64,000 nt of DNA from positions 3,100,001-3,164,000 of the forward strand of contig NZ_CP016793.1 of the NCBI RefSeq assembly GCF_001701025.1, written 5' to 3'. Numbering within the stretch: the stretch's first letter is position 1; the number at the start of each line of letters is the position of its first letter. Source of the stretch: Lentzea guizhouensis (GTDB taxonomy: Bacteria; Actinomycetota; Actinomycetes; Mycobacteriales; Pseudonocardiaceae). The position numbers were made by a program, and so were the translations under genes. Below, piece after piece: positions 44,932-55,285 of the stretch. The notes beneath the pieces are model-generated. The model searched no databases. It had not been told where the DNA came from and worked only from the letters and a program-made list of their open reading frames with translations.

Positions 44932-46173
44932 GTGTCCCCGCAGGTTGTGCGTGGTAGCCGTTGGGCCAAGACTGGCGGCGGCGAGGCGGACGACGAGGAC
45001 GGGGTGGCAGTGGTGGGCGCGGTCAAGGACGCTGTCGGGCGTGGGCTGACGCGGTGGCGTGGGGCCGCGTTGCCGATCGTCCAAAGTGCCCTGTCCGCTG
45101 GGTTGGCCTGGCTGGTGGCGACGCTCGTCATCGGGCATGAGCATCCGTTCTTCGCGCCGATCGCGGCTGTGGTCTCCCTCGGGGTCTCGTTGGGACAGCG
45201 GCTCAGGCGGGTGGGCGAGCTGGTTGTCGGCGTGTCGGTCGGGGTGGGGGTCGGGGACGCGCTCATCAGCTTCATCGGGAGCGGGCCCTGGCAGATCGCG
45301 ATGGTGGTTGCGCTGGCGATGTCGGCGGCGGTGTTGCTGGACGGCGGGTCGGTGATCGCACTGCAGGCGGGGAGCAGTGCGGTGCTGGTGGCGACGTTGT
45401 TGCCGCCCAGTGCCGGGGGTGGGTTCGACCGCATGATCGACGCGCTCACCGGTGGGCTGGTGGGGCTGGCGGTCGCGGCGTTGATCCCGGCGAATCCGGT
45501 CATGGTCGCCCAGCGTCAGGCGAAGGCGCTCACGAACACCTTGAGCCAGGCGCTCAGGAACATCGCGGAGGCCCTCACGCAGCAGGATGCGGTGAAGGCG
45601 GCTGGGGTGCTGGCGGAGTTGCGGAAGAGCCAGACGGCTGTTGACGACTACAAGGCGGCGTTGCAGACCGGGAGGGAGATCGCGAAGATCGCGCCGATCC
45701 GGTGGCGGGCCAAGGACGAGCTGAGCCGGTACCAGACCGTGGCGGGGCCGGTGGACTACGCCATTCGCAACACTCGGGTGCTGGCTCGCAGGGCGATGGC
45801 GGCGCTCAAGGCGGAGGAGCGGATTCCGGACGGGGTGCCGGAGGTGCTCAAGGAGTACGCGGACGCCGTTGACTGCTTGAAGAGCGAGTTGGAGAAAGGC
45901 GAGACGCCCGAGAAGACGCGGCAGGCCGTGCGGGACGCCGCGCGGCAGTTGACCGCGCGGCGTCTCGGTGGGGACGGGTTCTCGTCCAAGGTGGTGCTGG
46001 CGCAGATCCGCAGCATTGCCGTGGACCTGTTGCAGGCGACCGGGTTGAGCCGGGCCGAGGCGATGGAGGCGTTGCCCCCGCTCAGCCGTCCGGGCGGTTC
46101 AGCAGGGCCAGGAGCAGGGAGTGGACCGGCTCGTGGTCGCGAGGATCGGCCAGGGAGCACGCAGCGCCCGTGA
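44932..46173 (+). CDS. FUSC-family membrane protein (aromatic acid exporter-like)
   Basis: 413 aa. About six membrane helices in the first 190 residues (LPIVQSALSAGLAWLVATLV, FFAPIAAVVSLGVSLGQRL, IAMVVALAMSAAVLLDGGSV), then an IPANPV motif and a long soluble helical domain. This pattern fits FUSC/ArAE proteins, which export small aromatic acids. The C-terminus is Gly/Pro-rich and overlaps the convergent 83-aa gene by 92 bp. The start is uncertain: GTG 44932 or GTG 45004. Confidence 0.78.
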   Translation: MSPQVVRGSRWAKTGGGEADDEDGVAVVGAVKDAVGRGLTRWRGAALPIVQSALSAGLAWLVATLVIGHEHPFFAPIAAVVSLGVSLGQRLRRVGELVVGVSVGVGVGDALISFIGSGPWQIAMVVALAMSAAVLLDGGSVIALQAGSSAVLVATLLPPSAGGGFDRMIDALTGGLVGLAVAALIPANPVMVAQRQAKALTNTLSQALRNIAEALTQQDAVKAAGVLAELRKSQTAVDDYKAALQTGREIAKIAPIRWRAKDELSRYQTVAGPVDYAIRNTRVLARRAMAALKAEERIPDGVPEVLKEYADAVDCLKSELEKGETPEKTRQAVRDAARQLTARRLGGDGFSSKVVLAQIRSIAVDLLQATGLSRAEAMEALPPLSRPGGSAGPGAGSGPARGREDRPGSTQRP

Positions 46174-46333
46174 TGGCGTACCACTCTTCCGCGCCTTCGT
46201 AGCGGACCGATGCGCGGAGCTTTCCGTCGTCGGAGAGCTCCGTGCACAGCTCCAGGTCGCCGGTGACGACGCCGACCTCGTCGGTCATCACGCCGCCGGG
46301 GCCTGCCACGAAGAGCGAGGAGAGTGACGCCAT
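46082..46333 (-). CDS. 83-aa protein translationally coupled to a secreted nuclease
   Basis: Begins MASLSSLFVAGPGGVMTDEV. Its ATG shares one base with the stop of the HNH gene (TGATG). Small, soluble and mixed alpha/beta: GDLELCTELSDDGKLRASVR, YEGAEEWYAITGAACS. No family recognised. Coupling suggests joint expression with the nuclease; an inhibitor role is possible but unproven. Confidence 0.65.
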   Translation of the reverse strand: MASLSSLFVAGPGGVMTDEVGVVTGDLELCTELSDDGKLRASVRYEGAEEWYAITGAACSLADPRDHEPVHSLLLALLNRPDG

Positions 46334-46962
46334 CAGCACCTTCCGAGCATGTCCGTCAAAGCCGACTTCTCCGACGAGTTCACGCTGAGGCTCCAGCGGT
46401 ACTTCGTGTGTACCCACATCTTGGCGTAGGTGCACCAGTAGGACGTCAGCGGCGGCTTCCAGGTGGCCGGGGTCTGGTCGCCCTTGGCCTGGTTCACGTT
46501 GTCCGTGACCGCGATCAGCTGCGGGCCCGACATGTCGTTCGCGAACGACTGGCGCTGGGCGGTGGTCCACGACGCCGCTCCCGAACGCCAGGCGGCGGCC
46601 AGCGGGACGATGTGGTCGATGTCCACGTCGGAGGCCGCCGACCAGGTCGCGCCGTCGTAGGGCGAGAACCAGCGGCCCGAGGTGGCGGCGCAGGAGGAGT
46701 CGGTCACCACGTTGGTGCCGTCCCGCTTCAGCACGGCCTCACGGGTGTTGCAGGCGCCCGACTGGGTGATCCAGTGAGGGAACTTGTCGCGCGAATAACC
46801 CGTCATGGAGCCGTCGGCGCGCACGGTCAGGCCGGCCAGCTCGGATTTCGCGGTGGCGGCGGTGGGGATGTTCGGCGGTGTCGCGAGTGCAGGGGAAACG
46901 GAACCAAAGGTGATTGCCAGCGCGGCGACGGCGGCACCAATGATCCGGTTAACTTTTGACAT
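46333..46962 (-). CDS. Secreted HNH-family nuclease (DUF1524/GmrSD C-terminal type)
   Basis: 209 aa. Signal peptide IGAAVAALAITFGSVSPALA with AxA-type cleavage. The HNH core is DVDIDHIVPLAAAWRSGAAS (DHIVPLA) with the later LIAVTDNVNQAKGDQTPATW and WCTYAKMWVHTKYRW. Cys residues in GACNTRE and DSSCAA may form a disulphide. Likely an extracellular metal-dependent nuclease for scavenging DNA. Confidence 0.88.
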   Translation of the reverse strand: MSKVNRIIGAAVAALAITFGSVSPALATPPNIPTAATAKSELAGLTVRADGSMTGYSRDKFPHWITQSGACNTREAVLKRDGTNVVTDSSCAATSGRWFSPYDGATWSAASDVDIDHIVPLAAAWRSGAASWTTAQRQSFANDMSGPQLIAVTDNVNQAKGDQTPATWKPPLTSYWCTYAKMWVHTKYRWSLSVNSSEKSALTDMLGRC

Positions 46963-47065
46963 CGTCCCGACCTTCCTGGTTGGAAGTGATCGGGACCACC
47001 CTCGGTCACATTATGGAATTAGGCAATGCCTTCGAGTGACACCCGAGTGAACGACAAGCGCCGAA

Positions 47066-49083
<2,018 letters not shown>

Positions 49084-49129
49084 CACCGACTATCTCGAAG
49101 TACGACGCTTTTTCACGATTTGGGCGTCG

Positions 49130-49158
49130 TTGACGAAGGGCCACGGCTCGCCTGTAAT
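49130..49158 (+). promoter_or_regulatory. Sigma-70-type promoter of the ssu operon
   Basis: TTGACG (49130-49135), a 17-nt spacer, and TGTAAT (49153-49158). The predicted transcription start falls at or next to the ssuC GTG at 49167, so the mRNA would be leaderless. The promoter overlaps the hairpin at 49136-49175. Confidence 0.7.
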
Positions 49159-49175
49159 TCAGCGCCGTGGCCCTT
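49136..49175 (+). terminator. Hairpin after purA overlapping the ssuC start
   Basis: AAGGGCCACGGC (49136-49147) pairs perfectly with GCCGTGGCCCTT (49164-49175), followed by TCC. It is well placed as the purA terminator, yet its right arm contains the ssuC start codon. Confidence 0.75.
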
Positions 49176-49934
49176 TCCGTTGTTCGAAAACCGACGCTGC
49201 CGGTGCGCTGGATCAGTCCGGTGGCGCTGGTTCTGCTGTGGCAGCTGGCCAGTTCAACGGGTGTGCTCTCGCCCGAGAAACTGGCGTCACCGCTGACCGT
49301 CGCCCAGTCCGCCGGTGAGCTCATCGCCGATGGCCAGCTGGTCGACGCATTTCTCGTTTCACTGGGCCGCGTTTTCTTCGGATTTCTCATCGGCGGCGTG
49401 ATCGGTGTCGCCCTCGGGCTCGCGTCCGGTCTTTCCCGGTGGGGCGAGACGTTGCTCGACCCGCCGGTGCAAATGCTGCGGACGCTGCCCCACCTCGGTT
49501 TGATCCCGCTTTTCATCCTCTGGTTCGGCATCGGCGAGGAACCGAAGCTCGCGCTGGTCGCGGCCGGTGTGGCGTTCCCGCTGTACCTCAACCTGCACGC
49601 CGGCATCCGCCAGACCGATCCCGGCCTGGTCGAGGCCGCCCGCGTCCTCGGTTACACGCGGTTCGAACGGGTCGTGCACGTCGTGCTGCCGTCGGCCGTG
49701 CCGCAAACCCTGGTGGGACTGCGGATCGCGCTCGGCACCGCGTGGCTGTCGCTGATCGTCGGCGAGCAGATCAACGCCGACGCCGGTCTCGGCTTCCTGA
49801 TCAACAACGCCCGTGAGTTCCTCCGCACCGACGTCGTGGTCGTCGGCCTCGTGGTCTACGCGCTGCTCGGCCTCTCGACGGACGCGCTGGTGCGGTTGCT
49901 GGAGAGGAGAGTGCTGCGATGGCGAGCCCGGTGA
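49167..49934 (+). CDS. ssuC: ABC transporter permease for aliphatic sulfonates
   Basis: 255 aa, about six membrane helices. The EAA loop is GLVEAARVLGYTRFERVVHV with VLPSAVPQTLVGLRIALGTA, and LPHLGLIPLFILWFGIGEEP is typical of SsuC/TauC/NrtB permeases. The ATP-binding gene overlaps its end by 16 nt. The SsuA-like binding protein and remnant SsuD downstream support sulfonates as substrate. Confidence 0.9.
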   Translation: MALSVVRKPTLPVRWISPVALVLLWQLASSTGVLSPEKLASPLTVAQSAGELIADGQLVDAFLVSLGRVFFGFLIGGVIGVALGLASGLSRWGETLLDPPVQMLRTLPHLGLIPLFILWFGIGEEPKLALVAAGVAFPLYLNLHAGIRQTDPGLVEAARVLGYTRFERVVHVVLPSAVPQTLVGLRIALGTAWLSLIVGEQINADAGLGFLINNAREFLRTDVVVVGLVVYALLGLSTDALVRLLERRVLRWRAR

Positions 49935-50620
49935 GCGTGCGCGGACTGCGCAAGGCGTTCGGCGCGAGAACCGTCCTCGACGACGTCGACCTGGAGATCG
50001 CACCCGGCGAGTTCGTGGCCCTGCTCGGTCGCAGCGGCTGCGGCAAGTCGACGTTGCTGCGGATCCTCGCGGGACTGGACCGGGAGATCACCGGGCAGGC
50101 GGTGGTGTCGGGCACCGTGTCGATCGCGTTCCAGCAGCCGCGTCTGCTGCCGTGGCGCAAGGTCTGGCGCAACATCGCGCTCGGCCTGCACAAGCCGGAC
50201 GGCCGTGCGGTCGCGTTGAGGGCGTTGGAAGAGGTGCGGCTGCCCGACCACGCCGACGCGTGGCCGCTGACGTTGTCCGGCGGTGAGGCACAACGGGTCT
50301 CGCTCGCCCGAGCACTCGTCCGCGAACCCGACGTGCTGCTGCTCGACGAACCGTTCGGCGCGCTGGACGCGTTGACCCGCCTGGCCATGCACCACCTGGT
50401 GGAAGACCTGTGGGCCAGGCACCAGCCCGCCGTGCTGCTGGTGACGCACGACGTCGACGAGGCGTTGCTGCTGGCCGACCGGGTCCTCGTGCTCGACGAG
50501 GGCCGGATCGTGGCCACGCACCACGTCGACCTGCCCCGCCCGCGTCGCCGGGCCTCCGTTGTGGAGCAACGCACCCGCGTGCTCGCCGACCTGGGAGTGG
50601 ACGTTGACACAGCTGCCTAG
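49919..50620 (+). CDS. ssuB: ABC transporter ATP-binding protein for aliphatic sulfonates
   Basis: 233 aa. Walker A LGRSGCGKSTLL, signature LTLSGGEAQRVSLARALV, Walker B PDVLLLDEPFGALD, H-loop LLVTHDVDEALLLADRV. The QQPRLLPWRKVWRNIALGL Q-loop is typical of the SsuB/TauB group. Confidence 0.92.
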   Translation: MASPVSVRGLRKAFGARTVLDDVDLEIAPGEFVALLGRSGCGKSTLLRILAGLDREITGQAVVSGTVSIAFQQPRLLPWRKVWRNIALGLHKPDGRAVALRALEEVRLPDHADAWPLTLSGGEAQRVSLARALVREPDVLLLDEPFGALDALTRLAMHHLVEDLWARHQPAVLLVTHDVDEALLLADRVLVLDEGRIVATHHVDLPRPRRRASVVEQRTRVLADLGVDVDTAA

Positions 50621-51572
50621 CCGAAGGTTCCTCGCACTGCTCGCCGCGATCGTCTTCACGACCGGCTGCTCGGCCACCGCGCAGGACACCCCTCCCGGCG
50701 AGGTCGTCCTCAAGGTCGGCGACCAGAAGGGTGGGGCGAAGGCGCTGCTCACGGCCGCCGGACTGCTGAACGACTTCCCGTACGAGATCGAGTGGTCGAC
50801 GTTCACGTCGGGCCCGCCTCTGCTGGAGGCCGCCTCCGCCGGGGCGATCGACCTCGGCGGTGTCGGCAACACCCCGCCGATCTTCGCCGCCGCCGCGAAC
50901 GCCAAGATCGCCGCGGTCGGGGCGTCGAAGGGCCAGGTCGAGGCCGACGCGATCCTGGTGCCGGAGAGCTCGCCGCTGCGCAGCGTCAGCGAGCTGAAGG
51001 GCAAGAACATCGCGGTCGCGAAGGGCAGCTCGGCGCACGGCCAGGTGCTGCTCACGTTGCGCGCCAACGGGTTGACCACCAAGGACGTGACGCTGAACTT
51101 CCTGCAGCCCTCCGACGCCTACGGTGCGTTCACGCAGGGCAAGGTCGACGCGTGGGCGGTCTGGGACCCCTACACCGCGCAGGCGCAGCAAGAGGCCAAG
51201 GCCCGCGTGCTCACAACGGGCGAGGGCAAGTCGAACGGGTACGGCTTCCAGGTCGCCGGCCGAAAGGCCTTGGACGACAAGGGGAAGAACCCGGCGCTCA
51301 AGGAGTACCTGATCCGCTACTACAAGGCCCAGAAGTGGGCCGACACGCACCGCGAGGAGTGGGCCAAGGCGTGGGCGGCGGAGACCGGCCTCAAGTACGA
51401 GGTCGCGCTCGCCGCGGTGAACCGCAACGGCGACCTGCCGGTCAAGATCGACGACACGCTGATCAGGTCCGAGCAGGAGCTCGCCGACGCGTTCACCGAG
51501 GACAAGACGTTGCCGGGCAAGGTCGACTTCGGGAAGTTCGTCGACACGAGGTTCCAGGGAGATCTGGCATGA
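50604..51572 (+). CDS. ssuA: Sulfonate-binding lipoprotein of the ssu ABC transporter
   Basis: 322 aa from the TTG at 50604, with GGGAG upstream and its start inside the ssuB end. Lipoprotein signal LALLAAIVFTTGCS. NMT1/OmpA-like binding fold: VLKVGDQKGGAKALLTAAGL, IDLGGVGNTPPIFAAAANA, LKGKNIAVAKGSSAHGQVLL, DAWAVWDPYTAQAQQEAKAR. The substrate (alkanesulfonate, possibly taurine) is inferred from the neighbours. Confidence 0.9.
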   Translation: MTQLPSRRFLALLAAIVFTTGCSATAQDTPPGEVVLKVGDQKGGAKALLTAAGLLNDFPYEIEWSTFTSGPPLLEAASAGAIDLGGVGNTPPIFAAAANAKIAAVGASKGQVEADAILVPESSPLRSVSELKGKNIAVAKGSSAHGQVLLTLRANGLTTKDVTLNFLQPSDAYGAFTQGKVDAWAVWDPYTAQAQQEAKARVLTTGEGKSNGYGFQVAGRKALDDKGKNPALKEYLIRYYKAQKWADTHREEWAKAWAAETGLKYEVALAAVNRNGDLPVKIDDTLIRSEQELADAFTEDKTLPGKVDFGKFVDTRFQGDLA

Positions 51573-52454
51573 GCATCACGCTGCACTGGTTCCTGCCGAC
51601 CTCCGGCGACGGGCGCACGGTCGTGGAGCACTTCCACGCCCAGCGCGCTCCTGCCGCCGGCGCCCGGCGCGAACCGGACATCGACTACCTGGCGCAGATC
51701 GCCCGCACGGCCGAGCAGGTCGGGTTCACCGGGGTGCTCACGCCGACCGGCACGTGGTGCGAGGACGCCTGGCTGACCACGGCCGCGTTGATCAGCCAGA
51801 CCTCGACGCTGAAGTTCCTGGTGGCGTTCCGGCCCGGCGTGCTGTCGCCGACGCTGGCCGCCCAGATGGCCGCGACCTACCAGCGGATCTCCCGCGGGCG
51901 GTTGCTGCTGAACGTCGTGACCGGCGGCGTACCTGACCTGGGGCGAGCCGCCTGCCGACGTCGCCGCGAAGATCGCACGGGTGCGGGCGCTGACGGACCG
52001 GCAGATCCGGTTCGGCATCCGGCTGCACACGATCAGCCGGGACACCTCGGCCGAGGCGTGGGCGGCGGCCGCGAAGCTGCTCGACGCGCTGGACCCGGCG
52101 GCCGTGGCACAGGCGCAGGAGCAGCTGCGCAAGTCGGAGTCCGTCGGCCAGCGGCGGATGGTGGCGCTGCACGGCGGCGACCTCAGCCGCGGCGTGCGGG
52201 GCCTGGAGATCCACCCGAACCTGTGGGCGGGGGTCGGACTGGTCCGCGGTGGCGCGGGAACGGCGCTGGTGGGCTCACACGCGGAGGTCGCGGATCTCGT
52301 CGAGGAGTACCACTCCATCGGGATCAGCGAGTTCATCCTCTCCGGCTACCCGCACCTGGAAGAGGCGTACTGGTTCGGCGAGGGCGTGCGGCCCCTGTTG
52401 AAGCAACGCGGGTTGCTCGACGGGGACCGCACGCTCTCACTCGCTAGCGCTTGA
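51569..52454 (+). pseudogene. ssuD: Alkanesulfonate monooxygenase with out-of-frame internal deletion
   Basis: The N-terminal part is normal SsuD ([55 protein letters not shown]). At about 51925-51930 it jumps to sequence that normally lies some 85-95 residues further on ([20 protein letters not shown], then [19 protein letters not shown]), in a different frame. That frame continues to the normal C-terminus at 52454. The central flavin-barrel segment is missing, so FMNH2-dependent desulfonation should be lost. The ATG overlaps the ssuA stop. Confidence 0.85.
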
Positions 52455-53541
52455 CCTTGGCCTCGACGGCCGTGTCCGGGTTGTCCGCGAACACGCCGTC
52501 GACGCCCTGCTTGAAGAACAGGTCGTACTCCTCGAAGGCCCGGCCGTACGCGGCCGGGTCGGTCGAGGACCGGAAGTCGGCCGGCAGGAACGAGTTCTCG
52601 TTGCGGAACGTCCACGAGTGGACGACCAGCCCGACCTTGTGCGCGTCCTTCACGACGGTCGTCGGCGCCTTGAGGAAGCCGTTGGCGTCCCGCGGGATGA
52701 TGACGTCCTTGGCGAGGCCGACACCGTCGGCGTACGAGCGGATCTCCCGCAGACCGGCCGGCGTGACCAGGTCGGCGTAGGTGCGCTTGTCACCGGCGGC
52801 CACGAAGTCGTACGGCGCGCCGGAACCGTTGATGAGCTGGACGATCGGCACGCGCAGCGACCGGTTGAGCTGCTTGAGGTTCGCGACCTCGAACGACTGC
52901 ACGTAGACCTTGGCGGTGCGCCGGTTGAGGCCGTTGCGGTTGAGCACGTCGACGAGCTTGGGCTCCAGCGCGAGTCCGATCGACTGGAAGTACGTCGGGT
53001 GCTTGGTCTCGGGGTAGATGCCGATCTCGCGGTCGAGCTCGCGGGACAGGCGCTTGGCGAGGTCGATGACCTCCTGCAGCGTCGGCACCTCGAAGCGGCC
53101 GTCGTAGAGGGTGTTGCGCGGGCGGATCGCCGGGATGCGTTCCTTGGCGCGCAACGTCTTCAGCTCGGCGAGCGTGAAGTCCTCGGTGAACCAGCCGGTG
53201 ATCGCGACGCCGTCGATCGTCTTGGTCTTCTTGCGGTCGGCGAACTGCGGCTTGGCCGACACGTCGGTGGTGCCGCCGATCTCGTTCTCGTGCCGCGCGA
53301 CCAGCTTGCCGTCCTTGGTCGGGACCAGGTCGGGCTCGATGAAGTCGGCGCCCATGCGCGCCGCGAGCTCGTACGCCGCGAGCGTGTGCTCTGGCCGGTA
53401 CGCCGACGCACCCCGGTGCCCGATGACGATCGGGCCCTTCTCGTCGTGCGCAGAGGCGGAGGGCAGGGTGGCCACGACCGCGCCCGCGAACACGAGCACG
53501 ACAGCGGCAAGAACCCGGCCCCGGACTCTTTTGGGGTACAT
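52444..53541 (-). CDS. Secreted glycerophosphodiester phosphodiesterase
   Basis: 365 aa. Signal peptide [20 protein letters not shown] with SA-HDE cleavage. GDPD motifs: [20 protein letters not shown] (HRG, catalytic His), [20 protein letters not shown] (ExD and second His), [13 protein letters not shown] (Glu, Lys). Hydrolyses glycerophosphodiesters to glycerol-3-phosphate outside the membrane. Overlaps the ssuD remnant's end by 11 bp. Confidence 0.93.
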   Translation of the reverse strand: MYPKRVRGRVLAAVVLVFAGAVVATLPSASAHDEKGPIVIGHRGASAYRPEHTLAAYELAARMGADFIEPDLVPTKDGKLVARHENEIGGTTDVSAKPQFADRKKTKTIDGVAITGWFTEDFTLAELKTLRAKERIPAIRPRNTLYDGRFEVPTLQEVIDLAKRLSRELDREIGIYPETKHPTYFQSIGLALEPKLVDVLNRNGLNRRTAKVYVQSFEVANLKQLNRSLRVPIVQLINGSGAPYDFVAAGDKRTYADLVTPAGLREIRSYADGVGLAKDVIIPRDANGFLKAPTTVVKDAHKVGLVVHSWTFRNENSFLPADFRSSTDPAAYGRAFEEYDLFFKQGVDGVFADNPDTAVEAKVKR

Positions 53542-53611
53542 CCTTCGACCTCCCCGTTCGGTGTTGAGAGCCGCACCCAAGCATCGCAACACGAAGAACA
53601 GGTGAACACGG

Positions 53612-55168
53612 TCATTCGCGCGAGAGTGCGGCTTCCTCCAGGTCGAGTTCGCGCAGCACGCGGAAGAGCACCTCGTCGTCGATCTCGCCCTTGTCCCGCG
53701 CGCTGATGAACTCGTCGCGCTCGGCCTTGAGCATCACCCTGCGCAACCGCCGGTACGCCGCGGCCGGGCTCTCCTGGTCCTGCCGCCCCAGCCGTTCCCA
53801 CGCGGCGTTGCCCCAGTGTTCGGCCAGCGAGCGCAGCTGGTCCCGCACGTGGTCGGGCACGTCCTCGAGCTCCTGGTCCAGCCGGTCGACCGCCGCCTGC
53901 GCCGCCCGGTGCTGCACCTGGGCCTCCGCCAGCGCGTCCTGGCGCGCGTCGTCACCCTCGAAGCCGATCTTGCCGATCACCCACGGCAACGTCGTGCCCT
54001 GCACCAGCAGCGTCGCGACCGTCACGACGAACGCGCAGAACACGATGATGTCGCGGCCGGGCACGTCCGGCGGGATTGCGGCCGCCGCGGCGAGCGTGAC
54101 CACACCTCGCATGCCCGCCCACGAGATCACCGTCACCTGCCCGAGGTGTGGTGGCCGTTCGCGTTCCCGCAGCTTCTTCGACAGGTACCTCGGGATGTAG
54201 GTGGCCGGGTACATCCAGACGAACCGCGCGAGGACCGTCGCCAGCAGCACGGCACCGGCGCCCAGCAGCAGGCTCGCGTTCAGGTCGGCGTCGCTGACGA
54301 TCGACGACAGCTGCAGGCCGATCAGCGCGAACACGAACGACTCCAGGAGCACGTCCAGCGACCGCCAGACGGCCGCGTCCTGCAGCCGGGTCGAGTAGGT
54401 GCCGCGCGGCGAGTGGTGGCCGATGTAGAGACCCGCGACGACGACGGCGAGCACACCCGAGACGTGCGCCACCTCCTCCGCGAGCAGGTACGCGCCGAAC
54501 GGCACCAACAGACCGAGCGCGCTCTCCAGCACGCCCTCGCACAAACGCTTGCGCAGGAACCTGACCACCACGCCCACGCCCAGGCCGACCGCGATGCCAC
54601 CGGCCGTGACCAGCAGGAACAACCCGACACCCTCGACCGGGTGCATCGCGGCGCCCGCGGCGGCCGCCACCGCGACCTTGAACGCGGTCAGCGCCGTGGC
54701 GTCGTTGATCAGGCTCTCGCCGACCAGCAACGTCATCGCCCGGCGTTGCAGGCCGAGCTTGCGCCCGATCGCGACCGCGGCGACGGCGTCCGGCGGTGCC
54801 ACGACCGCGCCGAGCACGAGCGCGGCGGCGAACGGCAGGTCGGGGAACACCAGCTTCGCCGTCAGCCCCACCACGAGCGTCGTGAACAGCACCAGCCCGA
54901 TCGCGAGCAACCCGATCGGGCGCAGGTTGGCGCGGATGTTCAGGTACGAGCTGTCCAGCGCCGCGCTGTAGAGCAGCGGCGGCAGCACGACCAGCAGGAT
55001 CAGGTGCGGGTCGATCTCGAACTCCGGCACGCCCGGTATGAACGAGACCACGAGCCCGACGGCGACCAGCACCAGCGGCGCCGACCAGTTGAGCCGGCGC
55101 GCGATCGACGTGACGACCAACGCCCCGAGCAGGAGCAGCAAGAGTTCAGGCCCGACCATGCCGGTCAT
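53612..55168 (-). CDS. Monovalent cation:proton antiporter, CPA1 family
   Basis: 518 aa. About 12 membrane helices. The transport core has VLGAVVAPPDAVAAVAIGRK and LLVGESLINDATALTAFKVA (the ND acidic pair), with SWAGMRGVVTLAAAAAIPPD further on. A C-terminal cytosolic helical tail follows (AEAQVQHRAAQAAVDRLDQE). Na+/H+ or K+/H+ exchange. ATG 55168 or 55159 both possible. Confidence 0.92.
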   Translation of the reverse strand: MTGMVGPELLLLLLGALVVTSIARRLNWSAPLVLVAVGLVVSFIPGVPEFEIDPHLILLVVLPPLLYSAALDSSYLNIRANLRPIGLLAIGLVLFTTLVVGLTAKLVFPDLPFAAALVLGAVVAPPDAVAAVAIGRKLGLQRRAMTLLVGESLINDATALTAFKVAVAAAAGAAMHPVEGVGLFLLVTAGGIAVGLGVGVVVRFLRKRLCEGVLESALGLLVPFGAYLLAEEVAHVSGVLAVVVAGLYIGHHSPRGTYSTRLQDAAVWRSLDVLLESFVFALIGLQLSSIVSDADLNASLLLGAGAVLLATVLARFVWMYPATYIPRYLSKKLRERERPPHLGQVTVISWAGMRGVVTLAAAAAIPPDVPGRDIIVFCAFVVTVATLLVQGTTLPWVIGKIGFEGDDARQDALAEAQVQHRAAQAAVDRLDQELEDVPDHVRDQLRSLAEHWGNAAWERLGRQDQESPAAAYRRLRRVMLKAERDEFISARDKGEIDDEVLFRVLRELDLEEAALSRE

Positions 55169-55285
55169 TCTGCGCACCGCGGTGCGATGTGGACAGTGCG
55201 GTGGCCTGACCTGCGGCGCGACTCTTTGCACTCCCTTTGGATTGATCCGCTGGGGCTGTGACTGCCCCCACAGTACGGTTCGAGC

